DNA of 64,000 nucleotides from Bacteroidales bacterium (GCA_029210725.1 JARGFM010000007.1:1-64000); one strand, 5' to 3'; shown: positions 53,091-62,691, counted from the stretch's first letter. Notes: generated by a model not told the origin, from the letters alone. Made by a program: numbers and translations.

Positions 53091-53170
53091 GAGATTTTCC
53101 ATATCTTGAATCCCGGTAAACAATGATACCCGGACTGTTTCGTTTTACAAAGAAACAAGATACCCTTAGA

Positions 53171-54694
53171 ATGAAGATCCAAAAAATACTTCTTCTGCTA
53201 AGCTTAATCAGCTTGCAAAGCATCCAGGCGGGTGCTCAGCTCAGAACCTGGCTAAGCCTTGAATCAGGCCCACAGTGGAGCCTGACCAAAGTGAGCGATC
53301 CGGGGGGCTATTTCCAGGGGGCCAATGTACAGAGCTATATGGCCGGCGTCACGATCGGACAGGAGATTCTTCCCAATCTCTCCCTGTTTACCGGGATCCT
53401 CTATGTACCCGGGACCGATGGCATCAATATGAGCGACGACCGCCCCCACCTGTCCAGCTGGCCGGCCTACACCTCCGTATTAATTCCACTGAGGGCTGAA
53501 TACATCGTTCAGCCCACCGAATACCCCGTAACTTTTACCCCCAGGATCGGATATGTGTACCACCTGGATCTGCAAGCGGACGAACTCTATTCGGCCGGCA
53601 GCCTTCTTTCTGCTCCCGACGGGACGGCACTGTCCTACGAAATTCAACAGCTTGGCGAACAGCCTGTGTCGCATCTGCTGGAAATTGGAATAGGCATGAA
53701 TCTGCGTTTCCCCAACGCCTGGCAGGCCTCTCTGAACCTCTCCTATATGACCGGTCTGACGGGTTCACCCTCCTCCCGGTACTCCCTCGACTATACAAGG
53801 GGTGACGGAAGTACTTCCTCAACAAGCTACACCTCAAAGGGAAACTCCCTGCTAAGCTCCCTGGCACTGAACATACCCTTAAGCAATATCTGGCAAAACA
53901 AGGATTACCGGGTACGGTCGCGGATCGAAAACTCCATCTACGACGGAAAGGCTGTAAGCCGGAGAGGAGAGCTGTACCTGGGGGCTGAACTGGGTTCTCT
54001 GTGGCGAAGTTTCAGCACTACGAATCCGGCGATTGGAGCCAGACCGATGGAGGAGCGTGGGATCTTCCGCTACGCCAATCTGCATACCGGTTTATATGCC
54101 GGCTACATGCTCAGCGATGAACTGGGGATCGATATCGGGGCCTACTACCAGCGATCCAGTACCTTTTATGCGCTTTTGTACAACCACGATGTGGATCTTG
54201 TGAGCAGAATGCCGGCCCCGCTCTACCTGGAGATCCCTCTGCGCTTCAGATATTTTTACAATGTTTATAAGGAAAAAGTTCATCTGGTTTTTTATGCCGG
54301 AGGATCCCTGCTGGCCACCTTCTCCGAAGGAGTATACAGCCAGGGATCGGCGCCCTTCACTTACACCCCTGCGGGGAGCACGGCACCGGTCACTGCGACC
54401 AGCACTTACGAAGCATCTGCCCTGCACCAGGTCGCTCCCGTTCTGCGTGCCGGAACAGGGGTGGAATACAGACTTTCCATGGAATTCCCGCTGATCGCAA
54501 CGATCTATCTGAACTATATGCAGGGTTACCGGGATATGGCACAGATCGGGGTCACGAATACCCTGACTGAAACCCCTCCCCGGTCCACCATCACCTACCG
54601 GGGAAGTGGATGGAGTGTGGACCTGGGGGTAAAAATCCCCTTCCGCTTTGGAAAAACCAAATGCGGACAACTGCCCGAAAGAGAAACAAAATGA
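53171..54694 (+). CDS. Predicted outer-membrane beta-barrel protein
   Basis: A 507-residue exported protein. ATG 53171 gives a clean signal peptide (MKIQKILLLLSLISLQ, ending AGAQ). The rest consists of many amphipathic strands with aromatic girdle residues, for example SYMAGVTIGQEILPNLSLF and LHTGLYAGYMLSDELGIDIG, ending VDLGVKIPFRFGKTK, as in large OMPs of Bacteroidota. No specific family was recognised. It overlaps the next gene by ATGA, so the two form a unit with the GldN-like protein. Confidence 0.65.
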   Translation: MKIQKILLLLSLISLQSIQAGAQLRTWLSLESGPQWSLTKVSDPGGYFQGANVQSYMAGVTIGQEILPNLSLFTGILYVPGTDGINMSDDRPHLSSWPAYTSVLIPLRAEYIVQPTEYPVTFTPRIGYVYHLDLQADELYSAGSLLSAPDGTALSYEIQQLGEQPVSHLLEIGIGMNLRFPNAWQASLNLSYMTGLTGSPSSRYSLDYTRGDGSTSSTSYTSKGNSLLSSLALNIPLSNIWQNKDYRVRSRIENSIYDGKAVSRRGELYLGAELGSLWRSFSTTNPAIGARPMEERGIFRYANLHTGLYAGYMLSDELGIDIGAYYQRSSTFYALLYNHDVDLVSRMPAPLYLEIPLRFRYFYNVYKEKVHLVFYAGGSLLATFSEGVYSQGSAPFTYTPAGSTAPVTATSTYEASALHQVAPVLRAGTGVEYRLSMEFPLIATIYLNYMQGYRDMAQIGVTNTLTETPPRSTITYRGSGWSVDLGVKIPFRFGKTKCGQLPERETK

Positions 54695-55299
54695 AAAATA
54701 AAACAACTTTCATAGCCTTCCTGTTTTTCCTGTGGGTCTTCACAGGCACAGTTCCGGTCGGGGCACAGGAAGAAATCTTCCAGGTGGTGGATCAAACAGT
54801 TTTACCGGCCGGGCTGAACAACCGGCATAACGATTCCTGCCTGATAGAATTCCATGAGCAGTGGACCATTGATGCCAGGCGCTTATCCATCTCCAAGCAG
54901 GTAGAGAAATACAGGGTCTCCTGTGCCGGGGAAAACGAAGATTTGCCGCCGCTTCAAGAAGCCCTCAGACTCAGAGATATCAGCTATGAATTTTCATTTC
55001 CGGATCCCCATCAGACAGATTCGCACAGGCTCCAGGCAGCTATCATTGCCCTGATAGATGTCCGCTATCCGGTGAATAAGATCTATAACATGCCGGCACA
55101 ATTGCTTTCCGTCCTTTTCCACGAAGAGTGGGTCCTGGAACCCGCCGGGGGGGAGCTCCGGAAAAAAGTGACCGGGATAACCCCGCTAATCTGGCAGCAG
55201 AGACGGACCGAAGAGGGAGAGCCGGTAAATGACGGCGACACAGGTTTGCCTGTCTATTTTAAATTGAAATTAGAAAAGATAAACCTTAGCCATCCTTAA
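54691..55299 (+). CDS. Exported protein, distantly GldN/PorN-like
   Basis: A 202-residue exported protein: signal peptide (ending PVGAQ), then a helical/beta region. The part VLFHEEWVLEPAGGELRKKV followed by GITPL and later LPVYFKLKLEKI resembles the core of GldN/PorN, a T9SS component, where an 'FDKKRS...VRIIGIAP' pattern is seen. The similarity is weak and without neighbouring gldKLM genes, so the function is open. ATG 54691 overlaps the stop of the barrel gene. A terminator follows at 55306. Confidence 0.45.
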   Translation: MKNKTTFIAFLFFLWVFTGTVPVGAQEEIFQVVDQTVLPAGLNNRHNDSCLIEFHEQWTIDARRLSISKQVEKYRVSCAGENEDLPPLQEALRLRDISYEFSFPDPHQTDSHRLQAAIIALIDVRYPVNKIYNMPAQLLSVLFHEEWVLEPAGGELRKKVTGITPLIWQQRRTEEGEPVNDGDTGLPVYFKLKLEKINLSHP

Positions 55300-55305
55300 G
55301 CAGCA

Positions 55306-55326
55306 CCCTGCATTTAGCGGGTTTTT
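55306..55326 (+). terminator. Terminator after the GldN-like gene
   Basis: CCC-T-GC (55306-55311) pairs with GC-GGG (55317-55321) over a short loop with one bulged T, followed by five T residues. It begins 7 bases after the stop. Confidence 0.55.
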
Positions 55327-55327
55327 C

Positions 55328-55335
55328 TATCTTTG
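55328..55335 (+). promoter_or_regulatory. -7 box TATCTTTG before the MutS-like gene
   Basis: TATCTTTG fits TAnnTTTG, only one base after the terminator T-tract and 18 bases before ATG 55353. No good -33 element was seen. Confidence 0.4.
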
Positions 55336-55352
55336 GGCAAATCCGCAAATCA

Positions 55353-57140
55353 ATGACCAGGGAGGAGCTTTTACAGATCTATAAAGAAAGAATCCGGCTT
55401 TATCAGGAAGCCATCCACCGTCAGACCAGGCGGATCAGTCTTTTATCCCTGGCCAGGCTCGCCGTCCTGGTGGCCCTGGTCTGGTTCCTGGTAGCGGGCA
55501 TCAGGGACCAACAGCTCCTCTTCTACCTCCTCTCCCTGGGGATGCTCTTTTTCTTCCTCAGCCTGGTCAGTTTGTTTAACAGGCACCAGGGCAAACGCGA
55601 GTTGCTAAGGCAGCTGCTGGTGCTGAATGAGAAGGAGCTGGCCTGCCTGAACCACGATTTCCACCACCTGCCCGATGGATCGGAATACGCCGACACCCTG
55701 CATCCCTGGTCTCATGACCTGGACCTTTTTGGAAAGGGATCGCTCTACCAGTACCTCAGTCGCACGGCCACCCGGGAGGGAAGCCGGATACTGGCCGGAA
55801 TGCTCACCACAGAACCCTCCTCGGCCCGGGAGATCCTGGAGCGGCAGAAGATCGTGGAGGATCTGAAGCAGCGTATTGATTTCAGGCAGACCTACACGGC
55901 ATCGGGGCAGCTGGTGCAGGAGAACGCAGGCGACCTGCCGGATTTATCCCGGTGGCTGAACAGTTCTGCCTACATCAGCAAGCACCGCTGGCTCTTTTTT
56001 GTGGCCCTGGGAGTATCGCTGCTGTCTGTATCCCTGATCATCTGGGGAATCTTCGACAGCTCCCGTTTCTGGTTCCTGCTCTACCTCGTTCTGCTGAATC
56101 TCTTGCTGCTCTCCCCCTTCTTTGCACGTACGCAAAAATACCAGCAGGACATTTCCAGAAAACATGAACTCCTGGAGGGTTATGCCGGACTGCTGAAACA
56201 AATGGCCCTTAACTCTTTTAAACATCCTGAACTGCTCAGCAGAAGCCATAAAGCCGGAAAAGGAATGCGGGAAGTGTCCAGGCTTTCCAGGCTGATGCAC
56301 ATCTTTGACCAGCGGCTCAATATGCTGTTGGGATCTGTTCTGAATGGCCTGTTCCTGTTTGATTTTATCATGCTCCACCTGCTGGAGCGATGGAAAAACA
56401 AGAACCGGAAGGAGATCCTGGAATGGATCGGGATCACGGGCTGGATGGACGCCATGACCAGCCTGGCCGGGTTTGCCTGGAACCACCCGGCTTATGTCCT
56501 CCCTGTGATCGAAGATTCCCTGGAAAACATGAAGTTTCAGGGGCTGGGACATCCGCTGATCGCCGATACCAAAAGAGTAAACAACGATCTGATAATCAGC
56601 TCCGAAAAGGTGGTGGTCATTACCGGGGCCAATATGGCAGGCAAATCCACTTTCCTGCGTTCCACCGGGGTTAACATGGTTCTGTGCTATACAGGCTGTC
56701 CGGTATGCGCCTCGGAGTTCCGGAGCGGATTTATGGGTCTGCGCTCCAGCATGCGAACAGCCGATTCCCTGAAAGACGAGGAGTCCTATTTCCTGGCAGA
56801 GATCCGGAAGCTGCAGGGGATCGTTCAGGAAATGGAGAGCGGCAAGCCCATGCTGATCCTGCTGGACGAGGTGCTGAAAGGCACCAATACCACCGATAAA
56901 AAGCTGGGATCGGTCGGATTGATAAAAAAGGCGCTCAAATATCCGGTACGCTGCCTGATTGCCACCCATGACCTGTCCCTGGGGGAACTGGAAAAGATAC
57001 ATGGCGGCGAGGTGGTCAACTACTGTTTTGAAAGCTACATTAAAGAGATGGAGCTCAGCTTTGACTATACCATCCGCAAGGGGATCGCCACCAATATGAA
57101 TGCCTCTTTCCTGATGAAAAAAATGGGAATTGTGGATTAA
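55353..57140 (+). CDS. Membrane-anchored MutS-family ATPase
   Basis: A 595-residue protein combining membrane helices with a MutS ATPase. Two hydrophobic segments at about residues 30-75 and two at about 205-255 should anchor it in the inner membrane. The ATPase domain (about 420-595) has Walker A GANMAGKSTFLRS, the DSLKDEESYF signature, Walker B LILLDEVLKGTNT and the switch IATHD. The mismatch-recognition domain of MutS and the Smr nuclease of MutS2 are missing. This type is common in Bacteroidota without a known role. It is followed by the AGCS gene after 30 bases. Confidence 0.87.
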   Translation: MTREELLQIYKERIRLYQEAIHRQTRRISLLSLARLAVLVALVWFLVAGIRDQQLLFYLLSLGMLFFFLSLVSLFNRHQGKRELLRQLLVLNEKELACLNHDFHHLPDGSEYADTLHPWSHDLDLFGKGSLYQYLSRTATREGSRILAGMLTTEPSSAREILERQKIVEDLKQRIDFRQTYTASGQLVQENAGDLPDLSRWLNSSAYISKHRWLFFVALGVSLLSVSLIIWGIFDSSRFWFLLYLVLLNLLLLSPFFARTQKYQQDISRKHELLEGYAGLLKQMALNSFKHPELLSRSHKAGKGMREVSRLSRLMHIFDQRLNMLLGSVLNGLFLFDFIMLHLLERWKNKNRKEILEWIGITGWMDAMTSLAGFAWNHPAYVLPVIEDSLENMKFQGLGHPLIADTKRVNNDLIISSEKVVVITGANMAGKSTFLRSTGVNMVLCYTGCPVCASEFRSGFMGLRSSMRTADSLKDEESYFLAEIRKLQGIVQEMESGKPMLILLDEVLKGTNTTDKKLGSVGLIKKALKYPVRCLIATHDLSLGELEKIHGGEVVNYCFESYIKEMELSFDYTIRKGIATNMNASFLMKKMGIVD

Positions 57141-57170
57141 GCCGGAGCAATTACAGAACAGACCGATGTC

Positions 57171-58565
57171 ATGACTCAAACGGAAGCCATTTCCCTGACA
57201 GAAAGGATCATCACCGGGTTTTCAGACCTGGCCTGGGGAACACCCCTGCTGGTCCTTTTACTGGGAGGGGGACTCTTCTTTTTGCTTTACTCCAGGATGC
57301 TTCCCTTCCGGTATTTCCGCCATGCATTTGCCATTCTGCTGGGACGCTACGACGACCCCGATGAACCCGGACAGATCAACCATTACCAGGCCCTCTCCAC
57401 GGCCCTGGCAGCCACCGTTGGAATGGGGAACATTACCGGGGTGGCCCTGGCCATCACCATGGGGGGGCCCGGAGCCATATTCTGGATGTGGGTCAGTGCC
57501 CTGCTGGGAGTAAGCACCAAGTATTTTACCTGTACCCTGGCGATTTTGTTCAGGGGGCGCGACTCCAACGGGGTCCTGCAGGGCGGACCCATGTACGTGA
57601 TTGTGGAGGGACTGGGACGCCACTGGAGGCCCCTGGCTGTCTTCTTTTCACTCCTGGGAATGATCGGCGTACTGCCCATGTTCCAGGTGAACCAGCTGAC
57701 CCAGGTAGTCAGGGATGTGGTTTTGATCCCCAATGCGGTGGCAGCGGGATTTACCTCTGATCTGATTTCGGGACTGATCGTGGCACTCCTGGTGGGCGTG
57801 GTGATTTTCGGGGGTATCAAACGGATCGGAAAGGTAAGCGGACGGATGGTGCCCCTCATGGTTGCCCTCTATGTGTTGCTGGTTCTCTATATTATCTTCT
57901 CCAATCCATCCCGTATTCTTCCCAGCTTTGCCCTGATATTCCGGGATGCCTTTAGTGCCCAGTCGGTACTGGGCGGATCGGTGGGGGCCCTGGTGATCAC
58001 GGGGGTGAGACGGGCCGCCTTTTCGAATGAAGCGGGTATCGGGACAGCCCCCATGGCCCATGGTGCAGCCAAAACCAACGAACCGGTGCGCGAGGGACTG
58101 GTAGCCATGCTCGGACCCGTGGTCGATACCATCATTGTCTGCACCATGACCGCCCTGGCCCTGATTGTAACCGGTGTCTGGAATGCCGGCCAGTCGGACG
58201 GGATCACCATGACTGCCGATGCTTTTGAACAGGCCATGCCGGGGGTAGGCCCCTACCTGCTGACCATCTGTGTGGCCGTATTTTCAATCTCCACCATGCT
58301 CTCCTTTCCCTACTACGGAAGCAAATGCTTCTCCTTCATTTTCGGGGCAAAACACAGCTACATCTATAAGTGGTTTTATCTGGCCACCATTCCCCTGGGT
58401 GCTACGGCCACCCTGGGTACGGTGGTAGGTATTTTTGACGGCGCTTACGCCTTGATGGCCTTCCCCACCATGATCTCTGCCCTGTGGCTCTCCCCGCATG
58501 TACTCAGGGCTTCCAAAGACTATTTCAGACGACTGAAAAAAGAAAGCAGCCATGGAAAAAATTAA
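57171..58565 (+). CDS. AGCS-family amino acid:cation symporter
   Basis: A 464-residue, 11-helix sodium-coupled carrier for alanine or glycine. Family signatures: PLLVLLLGGGLFFLLYSR, ATVGMGNITGVALAITMGGPGA with the conserved substrate loop, FKYFTC-like KYFTCTLAI, and AAFSNEAGIGTAPMAHGAA. The substrate specificity (alanine, glycine, glutamine) cannot be set from sequence alone. Its last 14 bases overlap the glycosyltransferase pseudogene start. Confidence 0.92.
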   Translation: MTQTEAISLTERIITGFSDLAWGTPLLVLLLGGGLFFLLYSRMLPFRYFRHAFAILLGRYDDPDEPGQINHYQALSTALAATVGMGNITGVALAITMGGPGAIFWMWVSALLGVSTKYFTCTLAILFRGRDSNGVLQGGPMYVIVEGLGRHWRPLAVFFSLLGMIGVLPMFQVNQLTQVVRDVVLIPNAVAAGFTSDLISGLIVALLVGVVIFGGIKRIGKVSGRMVPLMVALYVLLVLYIIFSNPSRILPSFALIFRDAFSAQSVLGGSVGALVITGVRRAAFSNEAGIGTAPMAHGAAKTNEPVREGLVAMLGPVVDTIIVCTMTALALIVTGVWNAGQSDGITMTADAFEQAMPGVGPYLLTICVAVFSISTMLSFPYYGSKCFSFIFGAKHSYIYKWFYLATIPLGATATLGTVVGIFDGAYALMAFPTMISALWLSPHVLRASKDYFRRLKKESSHGKN

Positions 58566-59546
58566 ATCCTGGATAAGAGAATACCGGATAATCCTGCTTT
58601 TTGCCCTGGCCAAACTAATGGCGCATATACTTACAGCCACCAACTATGGCTTTCAGCGCGATGCCTACCTCTACATGGCCCAGGCAAAACACCTGGACTG
58701 GGGCTATTTCAGCACCCCTCCCCTGGTGGCTTTTGTGACCCGCCTTCACACCACCCTGAGGGGCGACAGCCTGCTTGCGGTCAGACTGCTGCCGGCACTG
58801 ACCGGGATCGCCTCGCTCTTTATGGCCGGATGGCTGATCAAACAGCTGAGAGGAGGAGTTTTGGCCCAGGTCATCGGGCTAACAGCCATCTTACTCTCCC
58901 CTGCCTTTCTAAGGACCGCTTCCCTGCTGCAGCCGGTGGTTTTTAACCACCTCTTCTGGCTGCTTTCGGCCCTGGTGATTAGCAATGGAATATATGCCCT
59001 TCCGCTCAGTCTGCCGATTTACAAACCCGATCGCCTGGTGGAGTATGGGAAAAAGCAGGCTGAACTGGGACTTGACGTGATGTTTATGTGGGAGGACGGG
59101 AAAATCCATGAGCTTCCCCAGGATTTTGCCGATATGGTAGGCTGGGACAGAAGGTCTGGTCCTTTTATGAAGGCCTGGACGATTCCGTGAAAGCTGCAAC
59201 CCTGGTTTACGGGGAGTCTTATGGCTATGCAGGGGCCATGGATTACTTCCGCCCGGAAGGAGGCTACCCGGAGGTATTCAGCCTTAACGATGCCTATATG
59301 GAATGGGTCCCCAGGGAACCCGAACTGGAATACATGATCTATGTGGGCTATTCGGACCGTCTTCCCCTGTACTTCCAGAAAATACAAAAGGTGGGTGAAG
59401 TGGAACATCCTTACTTCCGGGAGAGGGGCCTGCCCATCTGGTTCGGAAGTTTTCCCACGCCAAAACTTTTTTACGACTGGGAGGAGGCCTGGCAGGAAAG
59501 CCAGGGACGGTTCACCCGGGAAAAAAGCAGAGAATCAGAGCGCTAG
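58552..59546 (+). pseudogene. GT39/ArnT-type glycosyltransferase pseudogene (internal deletion plus frameshift)
   Basis: The N-terminal part (58552-about 58980) is the first four helices of a dolichyl-phosphate-mannosyltransferase-like enzyme: FQRDAYLYMAQAKHLDWGYF with the catalytic Asp, then the PPLVAFVTRL segment. It then jumps in frame from helix LFWLLSALVISNG directly to the C-terminal ALPLSLPIYKPDRLVEYGKK, leaving out roughly 200-270 residues of membrane region expected in full-length members (about 500 residues). Near 59148 a further lesion shifts the frame: adding one base after GGAC restores DQKVWSFYEGLDDSVKAAT in the second frame, which continues as YGESYGYAGAMDYF to 59546. Both pieces belong to one ancestral gene. 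Two independent lesions make function unlikely, unless one is a sequencing or assembly error. Confidence 0.75.
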
Positions 59547-60934
59547 GGGCTCAGCTTCCTGATGGCTCTTTGAAACTGCCGGAAGGTTCTGGGTCTGGCC
59601 AGAATGGTCTGTTCACTATCCAGCAGGAATAAACCCGGAGTGGCATAGATGTGGTAAGCGGACGGGACTTCCCCATTCCAGCCACGGGGCTCATGGACTG
59701 TGATCCACTGCGGATCGAGCTCATCCACAAAGCGCCTGAAATCAGCAGCAGAGCTGTCCAGGGATATGGCCACCACCTCCAGTCTAAGGCTGTTTTCAGT
59801 CAGGTACCAGTGATGCAACTCGGGCAGCATTTCCCGGCAGTGTTGACAGCTGCTGGCCCAGAACAGGACCAGCACATAGGAGGCAGAGAGGTCCGACAGG
59901 TCCTGGCTTTGCCCTTCTATATCCCGGATCTCAAAATCAGGGGCGGATGTTCCGGCAGCCATCTGTTTATCCGCCTCCATCCGGGCCTGGATCAGCTCCA
60001 CCAGATCCGTTTCACAGGCCTCATCCAGGTAGTGATCCAACAGGTAGGCCTGCACCACATCCATATCCAGCATCTCAAATCCCTCCAACAAAAAATCCAC
60101 CACAAAACTGCGAAGTTCCTCCTGTTCCGGTACATGGAGCATGATCTGGTCCACAGCCTTTATAAACTGTTCCTCCTGCTCCTCCTTCTCCAGTCTTAAA
60201 TCCTTATAAAGAGACAGATAGTCGATCAGTTTAAAGGGATAGACCGGGGCCGTAAGCAGCTGGGGATCATCAATGGCTGCCTGGTCAAAAAAACACTGCT
60301 TCAGGGTGTCAATACGCTGTATATGTGACATCTCCCCGGGGATCACCGGCGCCCTGAAGGCATTCATGATCCGGACTGCATAAAGATCCGGGTAAAGCTC
60401 CGTAATGGAGTCCATATACCTGTTTCGATCGATTTGCAGAGAATCGTAGGCTCTTACGGCCGCCTTTTCGTCCTCCTCCTGACCAGTCCCGAAGGGGTAT
60501 AAATCCCCATAGACATCCATCAACTGCGCTTCATACGCCAGTTCGAAGTCCAGAAACCCGGCGTAAACCTGGTTTTCCAGGGAAGCGTCAAAGTCTGGGA
60601 CCGGACCCAGTTCCGTGGAGGCTGCCAGGATCTCCACATTTTCCCTGTTAAATATGAATTCTACAAATCTGTTCTGGCTCCTGACTTCACCGGCACGTTC
60701 GGTATAAATAATCCGGTATATGCCGGCAGGGGCCTCTTCCGAAAGCAGGAAATGGAACGATCCCATGCGGGTATCCACGCTGTCAAGCACCCGGAAACAG
60801 TCGCCATAGAAGGAGGCCAGCTCCACCTTTCCTGCTTCACAATTTTCAATAGTCCCCTGGATGAGCCAGGGCTGAGCCTGCAAGGGAGCCAGGCTTGCCA
60901 GGAGCAATCCGGAAAAAAACAAGAGCTGTCGCAT
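59543..60934 (-). CDS. Exported TlpA-like thioredoxin-fold protein with DUF4369-type N-terminus
   Basis: A 463-residue periplasmic protein. ATG 60934 gives a signal peptide (ending PLQAQ). The N-terminal region (IQGTIENCEAGKVELASFYG) resembles the DUF4369 module found in Bacteroidota TlpA proteins; a helical middle (about 140-330) follows. The C-terminal thioredoxin domain has FWASSCQHCREMLPEL, a CxxC redox site, and a TPGLFLLDSEQ cis-proline strand. It probably reduces or oxidises disulfides in the envelope. Its stop overlaps the convergent pseudogene by 4 bases. CAGCAT/ATGCTG arms (60947-60974) lie upstream. Confidence 0.85.
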   Translation of the reverse strand: MRQLLFFSGLLLASLAPLQAQPWLIQGTIENCEAGKVELASFYGDCFRVLDSVDTRMGSFHFLLSEEAPAGIYRIIYTERAGEVRSQNRFVEFIFNRENVEILAASTELGPVPDFDASLENQVYAGFLDFELAYEAQLMDVYGDLYPFGTGQEEDEKAAVRAYDSLQIDRNRYMDSITELYPDLYAVRIMNAFRAPVIPGEMSHIQRIDTLKQCFFDQAAIDDPQLLTAPVYPFKLIDYLSLYKDLRLEKEEQEEQFIKAVDQIMLHVPEQEELRSFVVDFLLEGFEMLDMDVVQAYLLDHYLDEACETDLVELIQARMEADKQMAAGTSAPDFEIRDIEGQSQDLSDLSASYVLVLFWASSCQHCREMLPELHHWYLTENSLRLEVVAISLDSSAADFRRFVDELDPQWITVHEPRGWNGEVPSAYHIYATPGLFLLDSEQTILARPRTFRQFQRAIRKLSP

Positions 60935-61031
60935 TCTGTTCGTTTTCAGCATGAATTTAATAAAATGTATGCTGCTTTCTTTCTAAAAACAACGGCAAGA
61001 ACTATTTATTAGTCTGAATTGTTTAATAATT

Positions 61032-62039
61032 ATGGTAGAAATACAACGCAAAAATCCTGCCTGGATAGAGGTGATCAACAAATACAACCAGCCAGATCTT
61101 AAGAAGAGCCTCTGGCAGCTTATCAATTCCCTGGGGCCCTATATAATCCTTTGGATCGCCATGTACTACAGCCTGGCCATATCCTACCTGCTAACCCTGG
61201 GACTTGCTATTGTTGCTGCAGGATTCCTGGTCCGCATGTTTATTATTTTTCATGACTGTGGTCATGGCTCCTTTTTTCGCAGTACCAGGGCCAACCGGAT
61301 TGTTGGAACCATCCTGGGCAGCCTGGTATTCACTCCCTATGACTACTGGCACCGCGAACATGAGATCCATCACAGAACGGTTGGCAACCTCGATAACAGA
61401 GGAAGCGGGGATGTCTGGACCCTGACCGTGGAGGAATACAACAAACTCCCGCCGGCAAAAAAACTGTTCTATCGCCTCTACAGGCACCCCGTCTTACTGA
61501 TCGGGATCGCCCCCCTGTTTCTTTTTGTGATCTGGTTCCGGGTTCCCCGGAAAAGCATGAGCAGGGAGGGCCGCAGAAGTATACATGTGACCAACCTGAT
61601 CTTACTGGTATACGGTTCCGCACTGATCCTGCTGATGGGCTGGAAAGCCTTTCTGATGATCCAGCTGCCGGTAATCTATATAGCTACCGTTGCCGGGGTC
61701 TGGCTCTTCTATGTACAACACCAGTATGAAGATGTGATCTGGAGCAGGCAGGAGGATTGGGATTATAAGAAAATGGCGCTGGAGGGCAGCTCCTATTTGA
61801 AGTTCCCCAGATTGTTGCAATGGTTTTCAGGAAATATCGGCTTTCACCATATTCATCACCTGAGCCCGAAGATTCCCAATTACAAGCTGGAAAGATGCCA
61901 CAGGGAAAATCAGATGTTCCGGGAGATCAAGCCCGTGACTTTTGTACCCAGTCTGCGTACCATGGGCCTTCGGCTCTGGAACGAGAAGACGGGCCGGCTG
62001 ATCAGCTTCAGGCAGCTGCGCAGGAAATCCCCGGCCTAA
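61032..62039 (+). CDS. Membrane fatty acid desaturase
   Basis: A 335-residue di-iron enzyme with four membrane helices. The three histidine boxes are complete: HDCGH at 74-78, HREHEIHH at 107-114 and HHIHH near residue 275. It inserts a double bond into acyl chains of membrane lipids using oxygen and reduced ferredoxin or cytochrome b5-type donors, so the organism must meet oxygen. Cold or membrane-fluidity response is the usual role. It overlaps the convergent small gene by 4 bases. Confidence 0.92.
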   Translation: MVEIQRKNPAWIEVINKYNQPDLKKSLWQLINSLGPYIILWIAMYYSLAISYLLTLGLAIVAAGFLVRMFIIFHDCGHGSFFRSTRANRIVGTILGSLVFTPYDYWHREHEIHHRTVGNLDNRGSGDVWTLTVEEYNKLPPAKKLFYRLYRHPVLLIGIAPLFLFVIWFRVPRKSMSREGRRSIHVTNLILLVYGSALILLMGWKAFLMIQLPVIYIATVAGVWLFYVQHQYEDVIWSRQEDWDYKKMALEGSSYLKFPRLLQWFSGNIGFHHIHHLSPKIPNYKLERCHRENQMFREIKPVTFVPSLRTMGLRLWNEKTGRLISFRQLRRKSPA

Positions 62040-62581
62040 AACTGATAACGGATCCCCGTGTGAAGCAGCAAGGAAATGGGGATGGCACTTCCAAATACAG
62101 GTTCAACCCTGAAACCAAGGGGTATCCTGATATGATCTGTGGGCTCCAGTTCGTAACCTGCAGCCAGTACTAATCCCAATACCGTTCCTGAACCATCATT
62201 AAAGATATGAAAGCCCGGGCCCGCCTGCAGATACATGGACTCACCCAACATCCTTTTGAAACTCATCCCGATGTTGGTGGTCCATTCCGAACGCCAGCGG
62301 GAGCCTGAATAATACCCGTCCGTCCATCGGTATTCCCAGTAATAGAGACGGTTCGATCCAATTTCTCCCACAAGAAATAATCCGGGTTTCAGTTCATACT
62401 CAGCCACCGCCTTGATAATAACCCCGGTATTGTCCCACTCCTCCAGGGGACTGTAGTTGATGGCATCTTCTATGTCCACCATGGTATACCCCGCTCCGGC
62501 CACCAGACCTGCCGACCTGAACTGGGCGCCGGCCGCGGAGAGGGTAAGAAGACCGGCCAGAATAAATCCAACTCGTTTCAT
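62036..62581 (-). CDS. Small outer-membrane beta-barrel-like protein
   Basis: A 181-residue exported protein (ATG 62581 with signal MKRVGFILAGLLTLSAAGAQ). Eight or so amphipathic strands are visible, such as AGYTMVDIEDAINY, FLVGEIGSNRLYYWEYRW and YLQAGPGFHIFND, ending in HTGIRYQF with the C-terminal aromatic of barrel proteins. It resembles porin-family/OmpX-like proteins; no specific role. Its stop overlaps the desaturase stop by 4 bases. Confidence 0.65.
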   Translation of the reverse strand: MKRVGFILAGLLTLSAAGAQFRSAGLVAGAGYTMVDIEDAINYSPLEEWDNTGVIIKAVAEYELKPGLFLVGEIGSNRLYYWEYRWTDGYYSGSRWRSEWTTNIGMSFKRMLGESMYLQAGPGFHIFNDGSGTVLGLVLAAGYELEPTDHIRIPLGFRVEPVFGSAIPISLLLHTGIRYQF

Positions 62582-62691
62582 AATAAGCATATTGATTCCA
62601 GTAAATGTATGCAAATGGCGCAATTAAGTCAAGCTGGACTAATTGATACTCATTTCGTATCTTGCAACAAACAACCCTGAAAACTAAACTC

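Noticed and set aside
55944-57179. Long open frame (411 codons) on the minus strand across the MutS-like gene
   Set aside because: The translation is rich in His, Gln and Gly with no motif; the plus-strand frame has full Walker motifs.
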